Part shown: one piece after another, positions 9,484 to 18,556 of the stretch
Numbering within the stretch: the stretch's first letter is position 1
Layout: each line of letters opens with the position of its first letter
NCBI GenBank assembly: GCA_963663315.1
Contig: OY760176.1
Span: 1 to 64,000, forward strand
Source of the DNA: G963663315 sp963663315
Lineage (GTDB): Bacteria > Pseudomonadota > Gammaproteobacteria > Arenicellales > Poriferihabitantaceae
DNA length: 64,000 nt
Direction of reading: 5' to 3'
The notes under the pieces: generated by a model
Seen by the model: only the letters and a program-made list of their open reading frames with translations
Told to the model about the DNA's origin: nothing
Databases searched by the model: none
Made by a program: the position numbers and the translations under genes

Positions 9484-9770
9484 GGGCAACCACATCCGGG
9501 ACCGCGGGCAACCACAGGGGGATTGCCCCTACGATCAAGGGGCGGGAATCCACCATCATCCGGGACCGCGGGCAACCACAGGGGGATTGCCCCTACGATC
9601 AAGGGGCGGGAATCCACCATCATCCGGGACCGCGGGCAACCACAGGGGGATTGCCCCTACGATCAAGGGGCGGGAATCCACCAACCAACCAGAGCCGCGA
9701 TCCATCCATCATCGTAAGGGACAACCCCCTGTATCCACCATCATCGCAGGGACAATCCTCTGTGGTTGTC
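9484..9770. repeat. Palindromic repeat array A (three 64-bp units)
   Basis: Three near-identical 64-bp units begin at about 9502, 9566 and 9630. Each has the core CCGCGGGCAACCACAGGGGG followed by ATTGCCCCTACGATC and AAGGGGCGGGAATCCACC. The core contains the inverted arms GGGCAA and TTGCCC. Degenerate half units continue to about 9770, ending in a GGGACAATCC/TGTGGTTGTCCC inverted pair. Short open frames across it encode low-complexity strings and are not genes. The array abuts the 5' end of trbB. The same core recurs in arrays B and C with different spacing. Confidence 0.9.
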
Positions 9771-9975
9771 CCATAAGAGTTAGACAATTTGTTAATCCGG
9801 TAGTATATTGTCGTCATACAGGTATAGTGGCATGTGTCGATTGTTTGCAGGTAAAAATCCGTATACCAGAGAAGCGCGAATTTGTCATGATGCAGTATCA
9901 TGATAACACCCGCAATTTCCAGGTTGTTGCTGCCATCCTGTCATGTATTTTTACAATGATTTAATGAGGAATACT

Positions 9976-10371
9976 ATGGCCAAGGCAATTCACAGCATGA
10001 TTCGTGTACTGGATGAGCGAAAGTCGGTGGATTTTTACAACCACGCTTTCGGACTGGATGTCGCGGACCGGTTCGGGTTTGACGGTTTCACGCTGATTTA
10101 TCTAAGAAACGCTGAAAACGATTTTGAGATTGAATTAACCGTGAACCATGATCAGGAACAACAATACACGCATGGAGACGGATATGGTCATATCGCGGTC
10201 TGTGTTGATGACCTGGATGCCGAGCATTCGCGCATTGAAGGTCTCGGTTACGCCCCGACTGCGATCAAGGAATTTTATCGGGATGGCGCGTTGATGGCCA
10301 GATTTTTTTTCCTGACGGACCCGGATGGATACAAGATTGAGGTGTTGATGAGACATGGACGCTATCAATAA
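9976..10371 (+). CDS. gloA: Glyoxalase I (lactoylglutathione lyase)
   Basis: Glyoxalase I isomerises the methylglyoxal-glutathione hemithioacetal to S-lactoylglutathione, a cytosolic detoxification step. The 131-residue protein has two beta-alpha-beta-beta-beta modules: the first begins 'HSMIRVLDERKSVDFYNHAFGL' in parts and includes FEIELTVNH, and the second has GYGHIAVCVDD and DPDGYKIEVL. Metal ligands His and Glu fall in these segments. The ATG at 9976 follows a TGAGGA ribosome-binding site. It is cargo between repeat arrays A and B and has no conjugation role. Confidence 0.85.
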   Translation: MAKAIHSMIRVLDERKSVDFYNHAFGLDVADRFGFDGFTLIYLRNAENDFEIELTVNHDQEQQYTHGDGYGHIAVCVDDLDAEHSRIEGLGYAPTAIKEFYRDGALMARFFFLTDPDGYKIEVLMRHGRYQ

Positions 10372-10448
10372 CCCCCCAAGGTTTTGAAAAACCGGAGAAA
10401 AACCCACCCACAAAATTAAAATTGACTCATAAAATGAGGAGCAAAACT

Positions 10449-10994
10449 ATGAAAAACCTATCTGAAGTACGCCTGTCGAGGCGTAAACTGCTAAAGACGG
10501 GAAGCGGTCTGGTTGCCCTGACAGTGATGCCTGCGGGCATGATCATCGGGGCAAACTCCGCCTGGTCGGCGGATGTCCAGGCGCTCAAGCCGGAATCATT
10601 TGCCACCCTGGTGCAGGTGTGTCGGGATATTTACCCGCATGACCGACTCGCGGATGTCTACTATGCCGGAGTGGTCGAGGGATTTGACGCGGCTGCAAAG
10701 GGTGATGACGAGGAAAGGAAAGCGTTGGAAGCCGGGGTGGATTCACTGAATCAGGCGGCCCGGACTATGAATGGCGCTGACTATGCCTCGGTGCCCTGGG
10801 AAATAGAGCGTGTCGAAATATTGCGATCAATGCAGGATCCGGCATTCTTCCAGAAACTGCGCGGCGCACTGGTGGGTGGCATTTATGGTAACCCGGAGGT
10901 GTGGTCGGCTTTTGGCTATGAAGGGGAGTCCGCGTCAAAGGGTGGTTACCTTCATCGCGGTTTTGACGATATCGACTGGCTTGAACAGGTATAG
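10449..10994 (+). CDS. Tat-exported small subunit of a GMC dehydrogenase (gluconate dehydrogenase subunit 3-like)
   Basis: The 181-residue product opens with a twin-arginine signal: LSRRKLLKTGSG, a hydrophobic core and a cleavage-type ANSAWSAD near residue 35. The mature part resembles the small subunit that accompanies membrane-bound FAD-linked polyol/gluconate dehydrogenases, and it is immediately upstream of such a large subunit (11-base gap). The likely role is chaperoning and Tat export of the flavoprotein by hitchhiking, since the large subunit has no signal of its own. The ATG at 10449 has a GAGGAG ribosome-binding site. The electron-accepting cytochrome subunit seen in related operons is absent here. 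Confidence 0.75.
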   Translation: MKNLSEVRLSRRKLLKTGSGLVALTVMPAGMIIGANSAWSADVQALKPESFATLVQVCRDIYPHDRLADVYYAGVVEGFDAAAKGDDEERKALEAGVDSLNQAARTMNGADYASVPWEIERVEILRSMQDPAFFQKLRGALVGGIYGNPEVWSAFGYEGESASKGGYLHRGFDDIDWLEQV

Positions 10995-11005
10995 GAGGCA
11001 GAGCA

Positions 11006-12577
11006 ATGACAGCAAAATATGATTTGAATGACGATGGGGTTGTAGTCGTAATTGGTTCCGGCGCAGGCGGTGGAACATTAGGCGCCGAACTTGCGATGAA
11101 AGGCGTACGGACTGTGATTCTTGAGGCAGGTGGTCGCCATGAGATTGCCGATTTCAGTAACGATGAATGGGGTATGTTTGGCCAGATTTCATGGCTGGAC
11201 AAGCGCACCACATCCGGTAACTGGCGAGTTGCAAGAGATTTTTCGGGTCTGCCAGCCTGGATTGTCAAGGCGGTAGGCGGGTCTACGGTGCATTGGGCCG
11301 GTGCGAGTCTTCGGATTCGGGAGCATGAATTCAAGGTAAAAACCAATTACGGGGAGATTGAAGGCGCCAATTTGCTTGACTGGCCGTTGGACCTGGATGA
11401 AATGAATCCCTGGTACGATCTCGCTGAAGACAGGATGGGGGTGACACGCACCAACGGTATCCCGGGCCTGCCAGGCAACAATAATTTCAAAATAATGAAA
11501 AAAGGAGCTGATATTCTGGGCTACAAAGAATGTCATACCGGCCGAATGGCGATCAATTCACAACCTCGTGACGGTCGCGGAGCCTGTCAGCAGATCGGAT
11601 TCTGTTTCCAGGGTTGCAAGACCGGCGCAAAATGGAGCACCCTTTATGTTGAGATTCCGAAAGGAGAAAAAACCGGTAACCTGGAAGTGCGGCCCCATGC
11701 TCAGGCGCTTAATATCGAACATGACGCTTCCGGCAAGGCGACGGCTGTGGTGTACGCCGATAAGGACGGTAATATCCAGCAGCAAAAAGCCAGGGTGGTT
11801 TGTGTCGCGGGTAATTCGATTGAAAGCCCGCGCCTGTTGCTGAACTCCGAATCCTCCATGTTCCCGGATGGTCTGGCGAACTCTTCCGGCATGGTTGGCA
11901 AAAACTATATGCGTCACATGACCGGGTCCGTGTATGCAATATTCGACAAGCCTGTGCATATGTATCGCGGCACTACCATGGCCGGGATCATTCAGGACGA
12001 ATCCCGCCATGATCCGTCTCGCGGGTTTGTCGGCGGTTATGAAATGGAAACACTTTCACTGGGTCTTCCATTCATGGGCGCCTTTCTGGATCCGGGCGCG
12101 TGGGGCCGGGAATTCGCCTCGGCTATGGAGGGTTATGAAAACATGGCCGGTATGTGGCTGGTAGGCGAGGACATGCCACAGGAAAGTAATGCGATCACGT
12201 TACACGAGTCCGAGAAAGACCAGCATGGTTTACCGGTTCCAAATGTTCATTTTGACGATCACGCCAATGACATTGCGATGCGCAATCATGCTTTCCGTCA
12301 GGGCGCCGCAGTGTATGACGCGGTTGGGGCTACTCGTACGTTTCCAACTCCACCGTATCCTTCTACCCATAACCTTGGCACCAACCGTATGAGTGAAAAC
12401 CCATCGGATGGCGTGGTAAACAGTCACGGTCAGACGCATGATGTTAAAAACCTGTTCGTCTCTGACGGGAGTGTTTTCACCACTGGCGCCGCGGAAAACC
12501 CAACCCTGACAATCGCTGCGCTGGCGTTAAGGCAGGCGGATCATATTGCTTCACAAATGAGCAAAATGAATATCTGA
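11006..12577 (+). CDS. GMC-family FAD-dependent oxidoreductase (large subunit)
   Basis: This 523-residue glucose-methanol-choline flavoprotein has the FAD motif VIGSGAGGGTLGAELA at the N-terminus and VGGSTVHWAGASLR, the GMC signature region. It has the CxQIGFCFQGCKTGAK cysteine cluster seen in sorbitol/gluconate dehydrogenase large subunits, and a C-terminal segment with NLGTNRMS and GAAENPTLTIAALALRQ. It probably oxidises a polyol or sugar acid in the periplasm after co-export with the upstream Tat subunit. The substrate cannot be assigned. Transcription probably ends at the hairpin at 12589. Confidence 0.87.
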   Translation: MTAKYDLNDDGVVVVIGSGAGGGTLGAELAMKGVRTVILEAGGRHEIADFSNDEWGMFGQISWLDKRTTSGNWRVARDFSGLPAWIVKAVGGSTVHWAGASLRIREHEFKVKTNYGEIEGANLLDWPLDLDEMNPWYDLAEDRMGVTRTNGIPGLPGNNNFKIMKKGADILGYKECHTGRMAINSQPRDGRGACQQIGFCFQGCKTGAKWSTLYVEIPKGEKTGNLEVRPHAQALNIEHDASGKATAVVYADKDGNIQQQKARVVCVAGNSIESPRLLLNSESSMFPDGLANSSGMVGKNYMRHMTGSVYAIFDKPVHMYRGTTMAGIIQDESRHDPSRGFVGGYEMETLSLGLPFMGAFLDPGAWGREFASAMEGYENMAGMWLVGEDMPQESNAITLHESEKDQHGLPVPNVHFDDHANDIAMRNHAFRQGAAVYDAVGATRTFPTPPYPSTHNLGTNRMSENPSDGVVNSHGQTHDVKNLFVSDGSVFTTGAAENPTLTIAALALRQADHIASQMSKMNI

Positions 12578-12588
12578 AACCTTGCCCG

Positions 12589-12613
12589 GGCGGACAGGAC
12601 ATTCCTGTCCGCC
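12589..12613 (+). terminator. Perfect 10-bp hairpin after the GMC operon
   Basis: GGCGGACAGG and CCTGTCCGCC form a perfect 10-bp stem around the loop ACATT, 12 bases after the GMC stop codon. The bases after it (ATTTCGC) are only mildly T-rich. Position and stability make it a likely intrinsic terminator. Confidence 0.6.
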
Positions 12614-12639
12614 ATTTCGCTCCAGCACGCGCCTGCCGA

Positions 12640-13050
12640 CCCTCACCGCGGGCAACCACAGGGGGATTGCCCCTACTGCCGCCACCGCGGGCAACCACAG
12701 GGGGATTGCCCCTACTGCCGCCACCGCGGGCAACCACAGGGGGATTGCCCCTACTGCCGCCACCGCGGGCAACCACAGGGGGATTGCCCCTACTGCCGCC
12801 ACCGCGGGCAACCACAGGGGGATTGCCCCTACTGCCGCTACCGCGGGCAACCACAGGGGATTGCCCCTACTGCCGCCACCGCGGGCAACCACAGGGGGAT
12901 TGCCCCTACTGCCGCCACCGCGGGCAACCACAGGGGGATTGCTCCTACGATCAAGGGGCGGGAATCCACCAACCAACCAGAGCCGCGATCCATCCATCAT
13001 CGTAGAGCCTGTCCCCGGCTTGATCGGGGAGACAACCCCCCTGTGGTTGT
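12640..13050. repeat. Palindromic repeat array B (eight cores, 39-bp period)
   Basis: Eight copies of the core CCGCGGGCAACCACAGGGGG plus ATTGCCCCTACTGCCGCCA start at about 12646, 12685, 12724, 12763, 12802, 12841, 12879 and 12918. The period is 39 bp; the unit at 12841 has lost one G. The last unit switches to the CGATCAAGGGGCGGGAATCC tail typical of arrays A and C, followed by degenerate inverted sequence to about 13050. Because 39 is a multiple of three, long open frames run through it on both strands, but they encode simple repeats and are not considered genes. Confidence 0.92.
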
Positions 13051-13141
13051 CCGCCATCTATATACCTCGTTAAATAAAATACTATCATATTAATACCATA
13101 ATCAAGGAGAATCGTGTACTTTACCTTGTTTATACTATTAT

Positions 13142-15007
13142 ATGAAAAACCCGAATAAAGAAAACGCTGATTATGGCTTGCGGGGCAGTCGCGATCCGGT
13201 CGGCGCTGACAAGTCGAAATTCCGGCTGCAGGACGTTCTTGCCACGGTCGCGATGGGGGTCATTTTTTCTATCATCATCACCCAGGAGTTTGCCGGACTG
13301 ATGAACTACCGCGAGGCATTGGAGCCGCGTTTGTACGGCAATATCTATCCGCCCTGGAATTGGGTAGTCTGGAGTATTGAATTCGACCTGTTAAAGCATC
13401 CTTCGATAAAGGAAGTCCTCTCCCGATATGGCGGTTACCTTGCTCTGTGCTTTGGCGCTTATATCCTGTTCACACAGTATCTGCGGCGCTCCGGGCAGGA
13501 TATGCATCGCTCACTGCATGGCTCAGCGAGATTTGCTTCTCTGCAGGATATCCGGAAGATGGAATTACTGGACAACGACGGGGTGGTGTTAGGCGCCTGG
13601 CAAGAGCGAAGCGGGAAACGATATATCCTGCGCCATGACGGACCTGAACACGTATTGATGGTAGCCCCGACCGGGAGCGGGAAGGGAGTCAGTGTAGTTA
13701 CTCCGACGTTGTTGACCTGGCCCCACAGTTGCGTCGTTTACGACCTGAAGAAGGAAAACTGGGCGCTTTCGTCACGATGGCGGAAACAGCACGCCAACAA
13801 TATCGTATTGCGGTTCGAGCCCGCGTGCAACGATGGCTCCGGCGCCAGCTACAACCCCCTGGCCGAAGTCCGTCTGGGCACGGACCACGACATCCAGGAT
13901 GTGCAAAACATCGCTGCAATCATTATGGATTACGGCGCAAACACCGGCAGAGGTGGTGGTGAGTATTTTGCCGAAGCGGCTTACTCATTGTTGACCGCGC
14001 ATATCCTGCATGTGTGTTACGAGTCTAAATTAAAAGGTGAACTGGCGTCATTGACGGATGTCGCTGAAGCGCTTAGCGACCCGGATGCAGACTTCAGGGA
14101 GATACTGGAGAGGATGGGCAACACAATGCATATCAATGGGGAACCTCACCCGCTATGCCGTGCAGAAGCGTCATCATTGCTCAATATGCTTGATGTGGGC
14201 GCCAGTCGGCAGTTCGTCGGAATCCAGGACATGGTCAGGGCCAAACTGACACTGTATCGGGATCCGATCATCAGAAAAAACATCACCCGGTCTGACTTTC
14301 GGATAGTCGACCTGATGACCCATGAAAACCCCTTGACCCTGTACGTCTGTGTAGGAAGTACGGATAAAACCCGATTACGTCCGTTGACCCGGTTATTGTT
14401 TTCCCAGATCGTCCGCACACTGACCGGTGAGGTTGAATACGATCATGGTGTCAGTACACCCTCATACAAGCATAAATTATTGCTGTTGATTGATGAGTTT
14501 CCGTCACTCGGTCGTATGGCGATCATGAATGAAGCGATCGCATTCCTGCGTGGTTACGGCATCAAATGCCTGTTCATTATCCAGGATTTCACCCAACTGC
14601 GGGACAGCGAAGCATACGGCAGTAATGAGTCGATTACCGCCAATTGCGGCGTCAGAATTGCTTTTGCTCCGAATACCATTGCCACCGCGAAGGAGTTGTC
14701 AGAGATGGTTGGAACGGCAACCATCACAAAACGGGAGTCGTCCTGGTCTTCGTCCCCAAAAATCCTGCATTCGCCAAAGGAGAATATTTCGTTTAAAGAG
14801 ATCTCCCGCGCTCTTCTGACGCCAGATGAAGTCATGCGCATTCGAAGCATGCGCAAGGTCAGGAAAAAATTGATTGCGGGGGATTCTCTTGTGTTCCTGA
14901 CCGGTGAGCCGGTGATTTACGGCAGGCAGATTCTGCATTTTGATGATCCGGTAATCGGACCACGCAGCAGACTCGGGGCATTGGAGAAATCAGATGTTCT
15001 CAATTAA
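13142..15007 (+). CDS. traG: Type IV coupling protein VirD4/TraG
   Basis: The coupling protein links the relaxosome to the type IV secretion channel and pumps DNA in conjugation. The 621-residue product has two N-terminal membrane segments (about residues 28-50 and 95-113), Walker A in MVAPTGSGKGVSVVTPTLL, Walker B in LLLLIDEFPSLG, and the TraG signature around CGVRIAFAPNT. It follows array B without an adjacent relaxase gene. Its 3' end overlaps traF by 14 bases, so traG-traF-traB form an operon. The length is usual for the family. Confidence 0.9.
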   Translation: MKNPNKENADYGLRGSRDPVGADKSKFRLQDVLATVAMGVIFSIIITQEFAGLMNYREALEPRLYGNIYPPWNWVVWSIEFDLLKHPSIKEVLSRYGGYLALCFGAYILFTQYLRRSGQDMHRSLHGSARFASLQDIRKMELLDNDGVVLGAWQERSGKRYILRHDGPEHVLMVAPTGSGKGVSVVTPTLLTWPHSCVVYDLKKENWALSSRWRKQHANNIVLRFEPACNDGSGASYNPLAEVRLGTDHDIQDVQNIAAIIMDYGANTGRGGGEYFAEAAYSLLTAHILHVCYESKLKGELASLTDVAEALSDPDADFREILERMGNTMHINGEPHPLCRAEASSLLNMLDVGASRQFVGIQDMVRAKLTLYRDPIIRKNITRSDFRIVDLMTHENPLTLYVCVGSTDKTRLRPLTRLLFSQIVRTLTGEVEYDHGVSTPSYKHKLLLLIDEFPSLGRMAIMNEAIAFLRGYGIKCLFIIQDFTQLRDSEAYGSNESITANCGVRIAFAPNTIATAKELSEMVGTATITKRESSWSSSPKILHSPKENISFKEISRALLTPDEVMRIRSMRKVRKKLIAGDSLVFLTGEPVIYGRQILHFDDPVIGPRSRLGALEKSDVLN

Positions 15008-15497
15008 AGCTTTTTGCCTCTGGTTTGTACCGGTACTCGCGGGCGGCCTGATTACCTGTTATTCACTTGACTACAGGATCAATCTGACACCCTCCGTGGA
15101 CGGATTGATCTGGAAAATAAATACCGGCGCCCGGCCCATTCGTGGTGACCTGGCGCTGGTTTGCCTGCCGAAGGATTTTGTAACACGGCATCGACTGGAT
15201 GATCATGTCACCCATACCGTTACAAATACCTGCGGTGGTATTGTTCCGTTGCTGAAGCGTGTGGTTGGCATGTCCGGGGATCACATTGGAATCAATGACA
15301 GCGGGATCATGATCAATCACACTTTGTTGCCGCACACTGCAAGGGTCATCGCCCCCACAATCGCGGTGGACCGCCGATATGTCCTGCCAGCCAACAAATA
15401 CATTCTCGCAGGTGATACCGATCATAGTCTCGATAGCCGTTACTTTGGCGAGATTGATGCATCATGGGTTACGGGTACTGCCCGAAACGTTTTTTGA
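14994..15497 (+). CDS. traF: Conjugative transfer signal peptidase TraF (S26 family)
   Basis: TraF-type peptidases process and cyclise the pilin subunit in IncP-like conjugation. The 167-residue protein has one N-terminal membrane helix and a Ser-Lys catalytic dyad: Ser in 'NLTPSVDGLIW' and Lys in 'LLKRVVGMSGD', followed by 'AGDTDHSLDSRYFGEI', the S26 box. The segment after the Ser lacks the usual Pro (SVDGL rather than SxPxGL), a mild deviation. The start overlaps the traG stop, and the end overlaps traB by 34 bases, so the three are translationally coupled. Confidence 0.85.
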   Translation: MFSIKAFCLWFVPVLAGGLITCYSLDYRINLTPSVDGLIWKINTGARPIRGDLALVCLPKDFVTRHRLDDHVTHTVTNTCGGIVPLLKRVVGMSGDHIGINDSGIMINHTLLPHTARVIAPTIAVDRRYVLPANKYILAGDTDHSLDSRYFGEIDASWVTGTARNVF

Positions 15498-16627
15498 TCG
15501 GGTATGGTCTGGGCGGCTTGGCGGCCGGTCTTGGCTTTTATTCGGCTTCGACGGTCTGGGCGCTTTGCCTGTTTCCGGTGGGACTTCGATATGCCCCATC
15601 AATACCTCACACTGTGGGTATCGCGATCACATTCAATCTGGTCGCAGGTTTCGGATTGTTGCCCGGTATCCACACGTTATCAAACGATCTGATTACCGCA
15701 TTGTCTGCCTGGGTCATACCCGCGCTGTTACTCTCTATTCCGTTTGCGCTGGCGCCAACCATGCCATGGACTGGCGTGATGGCGGCGCTGGTACTGATGA
15801 CATTGCCGCCACTTGGCATCATCGGTCTGCCAAGCCCCCTGATCGTAGCCGGCGCCATTCTGCCCGGCGCCGGTTTTGTCGGGCTGGCATTGATTCTTGT
15901 GTTGTTCCAACTGCTTTATTCCCTGTCCGTTCCAAAACAGGTCGGAGCAGGTCTGATGCTTGCACTGGTCGGAATCTCGTCATACGGCGGTATCGGTGGC
16001 GCCGTATCCCAACCAGACCCGCGGTTTGTCGGAATCGATATGCGACTGAATCATTCCTTGAGCGCGGACCCGGATTATATCGCTGATTATCATTCCCAAA
16101 GCCGGATCCCGGCGATCTTGAAAAACACGAAAGCATCCACCGCAATACCGGTATTCCCTGAAGCCATGGCAGGACGGTTGACCGATACGGCACAGGCCAG
16201 GCTGCGCTCATTCGCTGCCGCCGCCAACCGTGAATTCATTGCCGGGGGAGAAGAGTTCACGGATTCAGGTCAATACAACAATATCCTGGCACACGTTTCG
16301 GCGGGGAATATCAATATCCTCTATCGACAACGCATGCCTGCACCCTGGTTTATGTGGCGTGGCGGCATGGACGGATTTTTCAAAGCTGATTTGACTCGAC
16401 CGGGTACATTCGTATTCGATGAGATCAATGTGGGGGCATTGATCTGCTACGAAATTGCGCTCCCGCTGCTCATTTTCCAGACGCACTGGAATGAGCCGGA
16501 CATGGTTCTGGTCGCCAGCAATCTGTGGTGGGGCAGGGAGACCAATCTTCCGGATATAGTGCGACTGCACATCGCCGCCTGGTCCAGACTTTTTGATGTG
16601 CCCTATATCTCGGCGATGAATGTTTGA
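15464..16627 (+). CDS. traB: TraB-like conjugal transfer protein (membrane protein with CN-hydrolase domain)
   Basis: The 387-residue product resembles TraB of Ti-type plasmids: a multi-helix membrane N-terminal half (about residues 10-185) followed by an amidase/apolipoprotein N-acyltransferase-like CN-hydrolase domain. The catalytic Glu is visible in FPEAMAGR and the Cys in 'VGALICYEIALPLL'; the Lys position falls in 'LYRQRMPAPW', which has Arg rather than Lys. It is last in the traG-traF-traB operon. Its substrate in conjugation is unknown in the family. The next gene is 95 bases downstream. Confidence 0.78.
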   Translation: MGYGYCPKRFLIGYGLGGLAAGLGFYSASTVWALCLFPVGLRYAPSIPHTVGIAITFNLVAGFGLLPGIHTLSNDLITALSAWVIPALLLSIPFALAPTMPWTGVMAALVLMTLPPLGIIGLPSPLIVAGAILPGAGFVGLALILVLFQLLYSLSVPKQVGAGLMLALVGISSYGGIGGAVSQPDPRFVGIDMRLNHSLSADPDYIADYHSQSRIPAILKNTKASTAIPVFPEAMAGRLTDTAQARLRSFAAAANREFIAGGEEFTDSGQYNNILAHVSAGNINILYRQRMPAPWFMWRGGMDGFFKADLTRPGTFVFDEINVGALICYEIALPLLIFQTHWNEPDMVLVASNLWWGRETNLPDIVRLHIAAWSRLFDVPYISAMNV

Positions 16628-16722
16628 TTAGCCGATAGAACCCAATCAAGAGTTGATGATGCGCTTGATCTGTGATTAGATAGACTTGGTTCTCCGATGA
16701 TCCAATAGGGGGGAAAAATAAA

Positions 16723-17544
16723 ATGTGTGATATCAACGGTTGTGGCAGCCACCAGAAAATGTTGCCAATCCAGGTTTCCGACACCGAGCGGCGCCTGTTT
16801 CTCAAGGGACTGGTAACCCTGCCACTGGCCACAGTCCTGGCATATCCCGAGTTCAGTCGCGCGGCGGCAAGCGGTACCGAAACCATCAGCCTCACCACCC
16901 GGGGCGGTCAGACAGTCTCTGCCGCCATTGCCTGGCCGGATGCGCCCAAGGCGCCGGTCGTACTCCTCATTCATGAATGGTGGGGACTGAATGACCAGAT
17001 CAAGTCCGTGGCCGCGGAGCTGGCCCAACTCGGGTATGTGGCTCTGGCTGTGGACCTCTACAAGGGGAAAGCGGCCTCCACTCCGGACGACGCTCGGGCG
17101 CTTATGCAAAGCGTGGATGGCGTCTCGGCTACCGATACCCTGGCCAGCTGGATTGACTTCCTGAAAAACCATGAAGCCACCAACGGCAAGGTGGGCACGG
17201 TCGGCTGGTGTTTTGGCGGCGGTTGGTCACTCAACGCCTCACTGGCGGCGCCGGTGAATGCCACCGTGATCTACTACGGCAATGTCAAAAAGGATGTCTC
17301 CGACCTCGCTTCCCTGCAAAGCCCTGTACTCGGACACTTCGCAACCCAGGACAACTGGATCGACAAGGGCATGGTGAATGGCTTCGAGGCCGCGATGAAG
17401 GCCGCTGGCAAATCGGACCTGACCGTACACTGGTACAAGGCGGATCATGCATTCGCCAACCCTACCAGTGCCCGTTATGACGCACAAGAGGCCGCACTCT
17501 CCTGGGAACGCACCACGGCTTTTTTCAAGCAGCACCTGACTTGA
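16723..17544 (+). CDS. Dienelactone hydrolase family protein, probably Tat-exported
   Basis: This 273-residue alpha/beta hydrolase has the dienelactone hydrolase triad: Cys in 'VGWCFGGGWS', Asp in 'FATQDNWID' and His in 'KADHAFANP'. The motif 'LLIHEWWGLNDQI' is typical of the family. The N-terminus includes ERRLFLKG and a hydrophobic stretch, a plausible twin-arginine signal for periplasmic export. The exact ester or lactone substrate is unknown. It is cargo after the conjugation cluster, with no clear partner. Confidence 0.85.
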   Translation: MCDINGCGSHQKMLPIQVSDTERRLFLKGLVTLPLATVLAYPEFSRAAASGTETISLTTRGGQTVSAAIAWPDAPKAPVVLLIHEWWGLNDQIKSVAAELAQLGYVALAVDLYKGKAASTPDDARALMQSVDGVSATDTLASWIDFLKNHEATNGKVGTVGWCFGGGWSLNASLAAPVNATVIYYGNVKKDVSDLASLQSPVLGHFATQDNWIDKGMVNGFEAAMKAAGKSDLTVHWYKADHAFANPTSARYDAQEAALSWERTTAFFKQHLT

Positions 17545-17868
17545 GAACCGGAACTTCGTCTTGACGAAGCGGCGCTCCCGTCACGCCGGAACGCGCGGGC
17601 ACACCCCCGTCAAGTCGCTATGATAGGAAGCGTTTTTGAACCGAGCGGTTTCAACGGTCGAAAAATGATAGTGTATCCGTTTGAATCCGGATGTTCCTGT
17701 GATATTTGCAAAAATAGATTCAAAGCATTAGTATAGGTCAGTACATCAATTGTCAGGGCGCTCCTGATACTGCTGAGCCTCCCTGATATCAGGATTGATG
17801 TCTGGAAATGCCTTTTTGCATATTGCGTTAATTTCTACTCCGGTGGTTGTAGATGATAATGTAAATCG
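17545..17868. other. Gene-free stretch
   Basis: No gene is recognised here. A short hairpin CTTCGT/ACGAAG (17554-17569) lies just after the hydrolase stop and could weakly terminate it. The rest is AT-richer sequence with no clear motif, apart from the likely promoter of the small coiled-coil gene. Confidence 0.4.
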
Positions 17869-18222
17869 ATGAAGAAAGAATTCGCTACAATTACTACATT
17901 GCGGCTGGATTGCTTGCATAAGGATGAACTTGAAAGGATCATCAATGCACAGATGCGGGTCACGGCCAGAACACAGGCTGGCGCTATCCGACAGATGATC
18001 GGGAAATGGGAAAACCTGATTACCGAAATAGACAGGCTGGAATCCGATAACCGGATATTACGCAAGGAAAATCGGGATCTCAGAGAGATGATCGAATCGC
18101 ATGTGACCACCGCTCAGGCCATGCAGGCCATATTTGAACGTAAGCGCCGGATTCCGAAAGAGTTTGACCCAGCCAGCGGCATTCTTTCAGATGGTTCGGG
18201 CAAAGGTCGGGAGAACGACTAG
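17869..18222 (+). CDS. Small coiled-coil protein, possible RHH-type DNA binder
   Basis: This 117-residue protein is not recognised as a named family. Residues 8-45 (ITTLRLDCLHKDELERIINA) look like a ribbon-helix-helix N-terminus. A heptad-rich coiled coil (about residues 50-80, ENLITEIDRLESDNRILRKE) and a charged tail follow. This layout is common among plasmid/ICE accessory regulators. It sits between the conjugation cluster and array C and may belong to the element. Function is not assignable from sequence. Confidence 0.5.
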   Translation: MKKEFATITTLRLDCLHKDELERIINAQMRVTARTQAGAIRQMIGKWENLITEIDRLESDNRILRKENRDLREMIESHVTTAQAMQAIFERKRRIPKEFDPASGILSDGSGKGREND

Positions 18223-18232
18223 CCTTCAATCC

Positions 18233-18530
18233 CGCACCGCGGGCAACCACAGGGGGATTGCCCCTACGATCAAGGGGCGGGAATCCACCGTCACCGCGGG
18301 CAACCACAGGGGGATTGCCCCTACGATCAAGGGGCGGGAATCCACTGTCACCGCGGGCAACCACAGGGGGATTGCCCCTACGATCAAGGGGCGGGAATCC
18401 ACTGTCACCGCGGGCAACCACAGGGGGATTGCCCCACCGCGGGCAACCACAGGGGGATTGCCCCTACGATCAAGGGGCGGGAATCCACTGTCACCGCGGG
18501 CAACCACAGGGGGATTGCCACCGCGCTTGA
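18233..18530. repeat. Palindromic repeat array C (six cores, 57-bp period)
   Basis: Cores with CCGCGGGCAACCACAGGGGG and ATTGCCCC begin at about 18237, 18294, 18351, 18408, 18437 and 18494. Full units are 57 bp and carry the same CGATCAAGGGGCGGGAATCC tail as array A; the unit at 18408 is cut to 29 bp by fusion to the next core. The array lies between the coiled-coil gene and the Fic gene and marks the right edge of the conjugation region. Confidence 0.92.
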
Positions 18531-18556
18531 AGCCTTGTACTCCAACTGCCTCCTTA

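Noticed and set aside
12551..13073. Long open frames on both strands of array B
   Set aside because: They arise because the 39-bp period is a multiple of three. They encode simple repeats such as RATTGGLPLL and lack start context.
9484..18530. Repeat arrays considered as CRISPR
   Set aside because: The sequences between cores are themselves repeated, not unique spacers, the period differs between arrays, and no cas gene is near.
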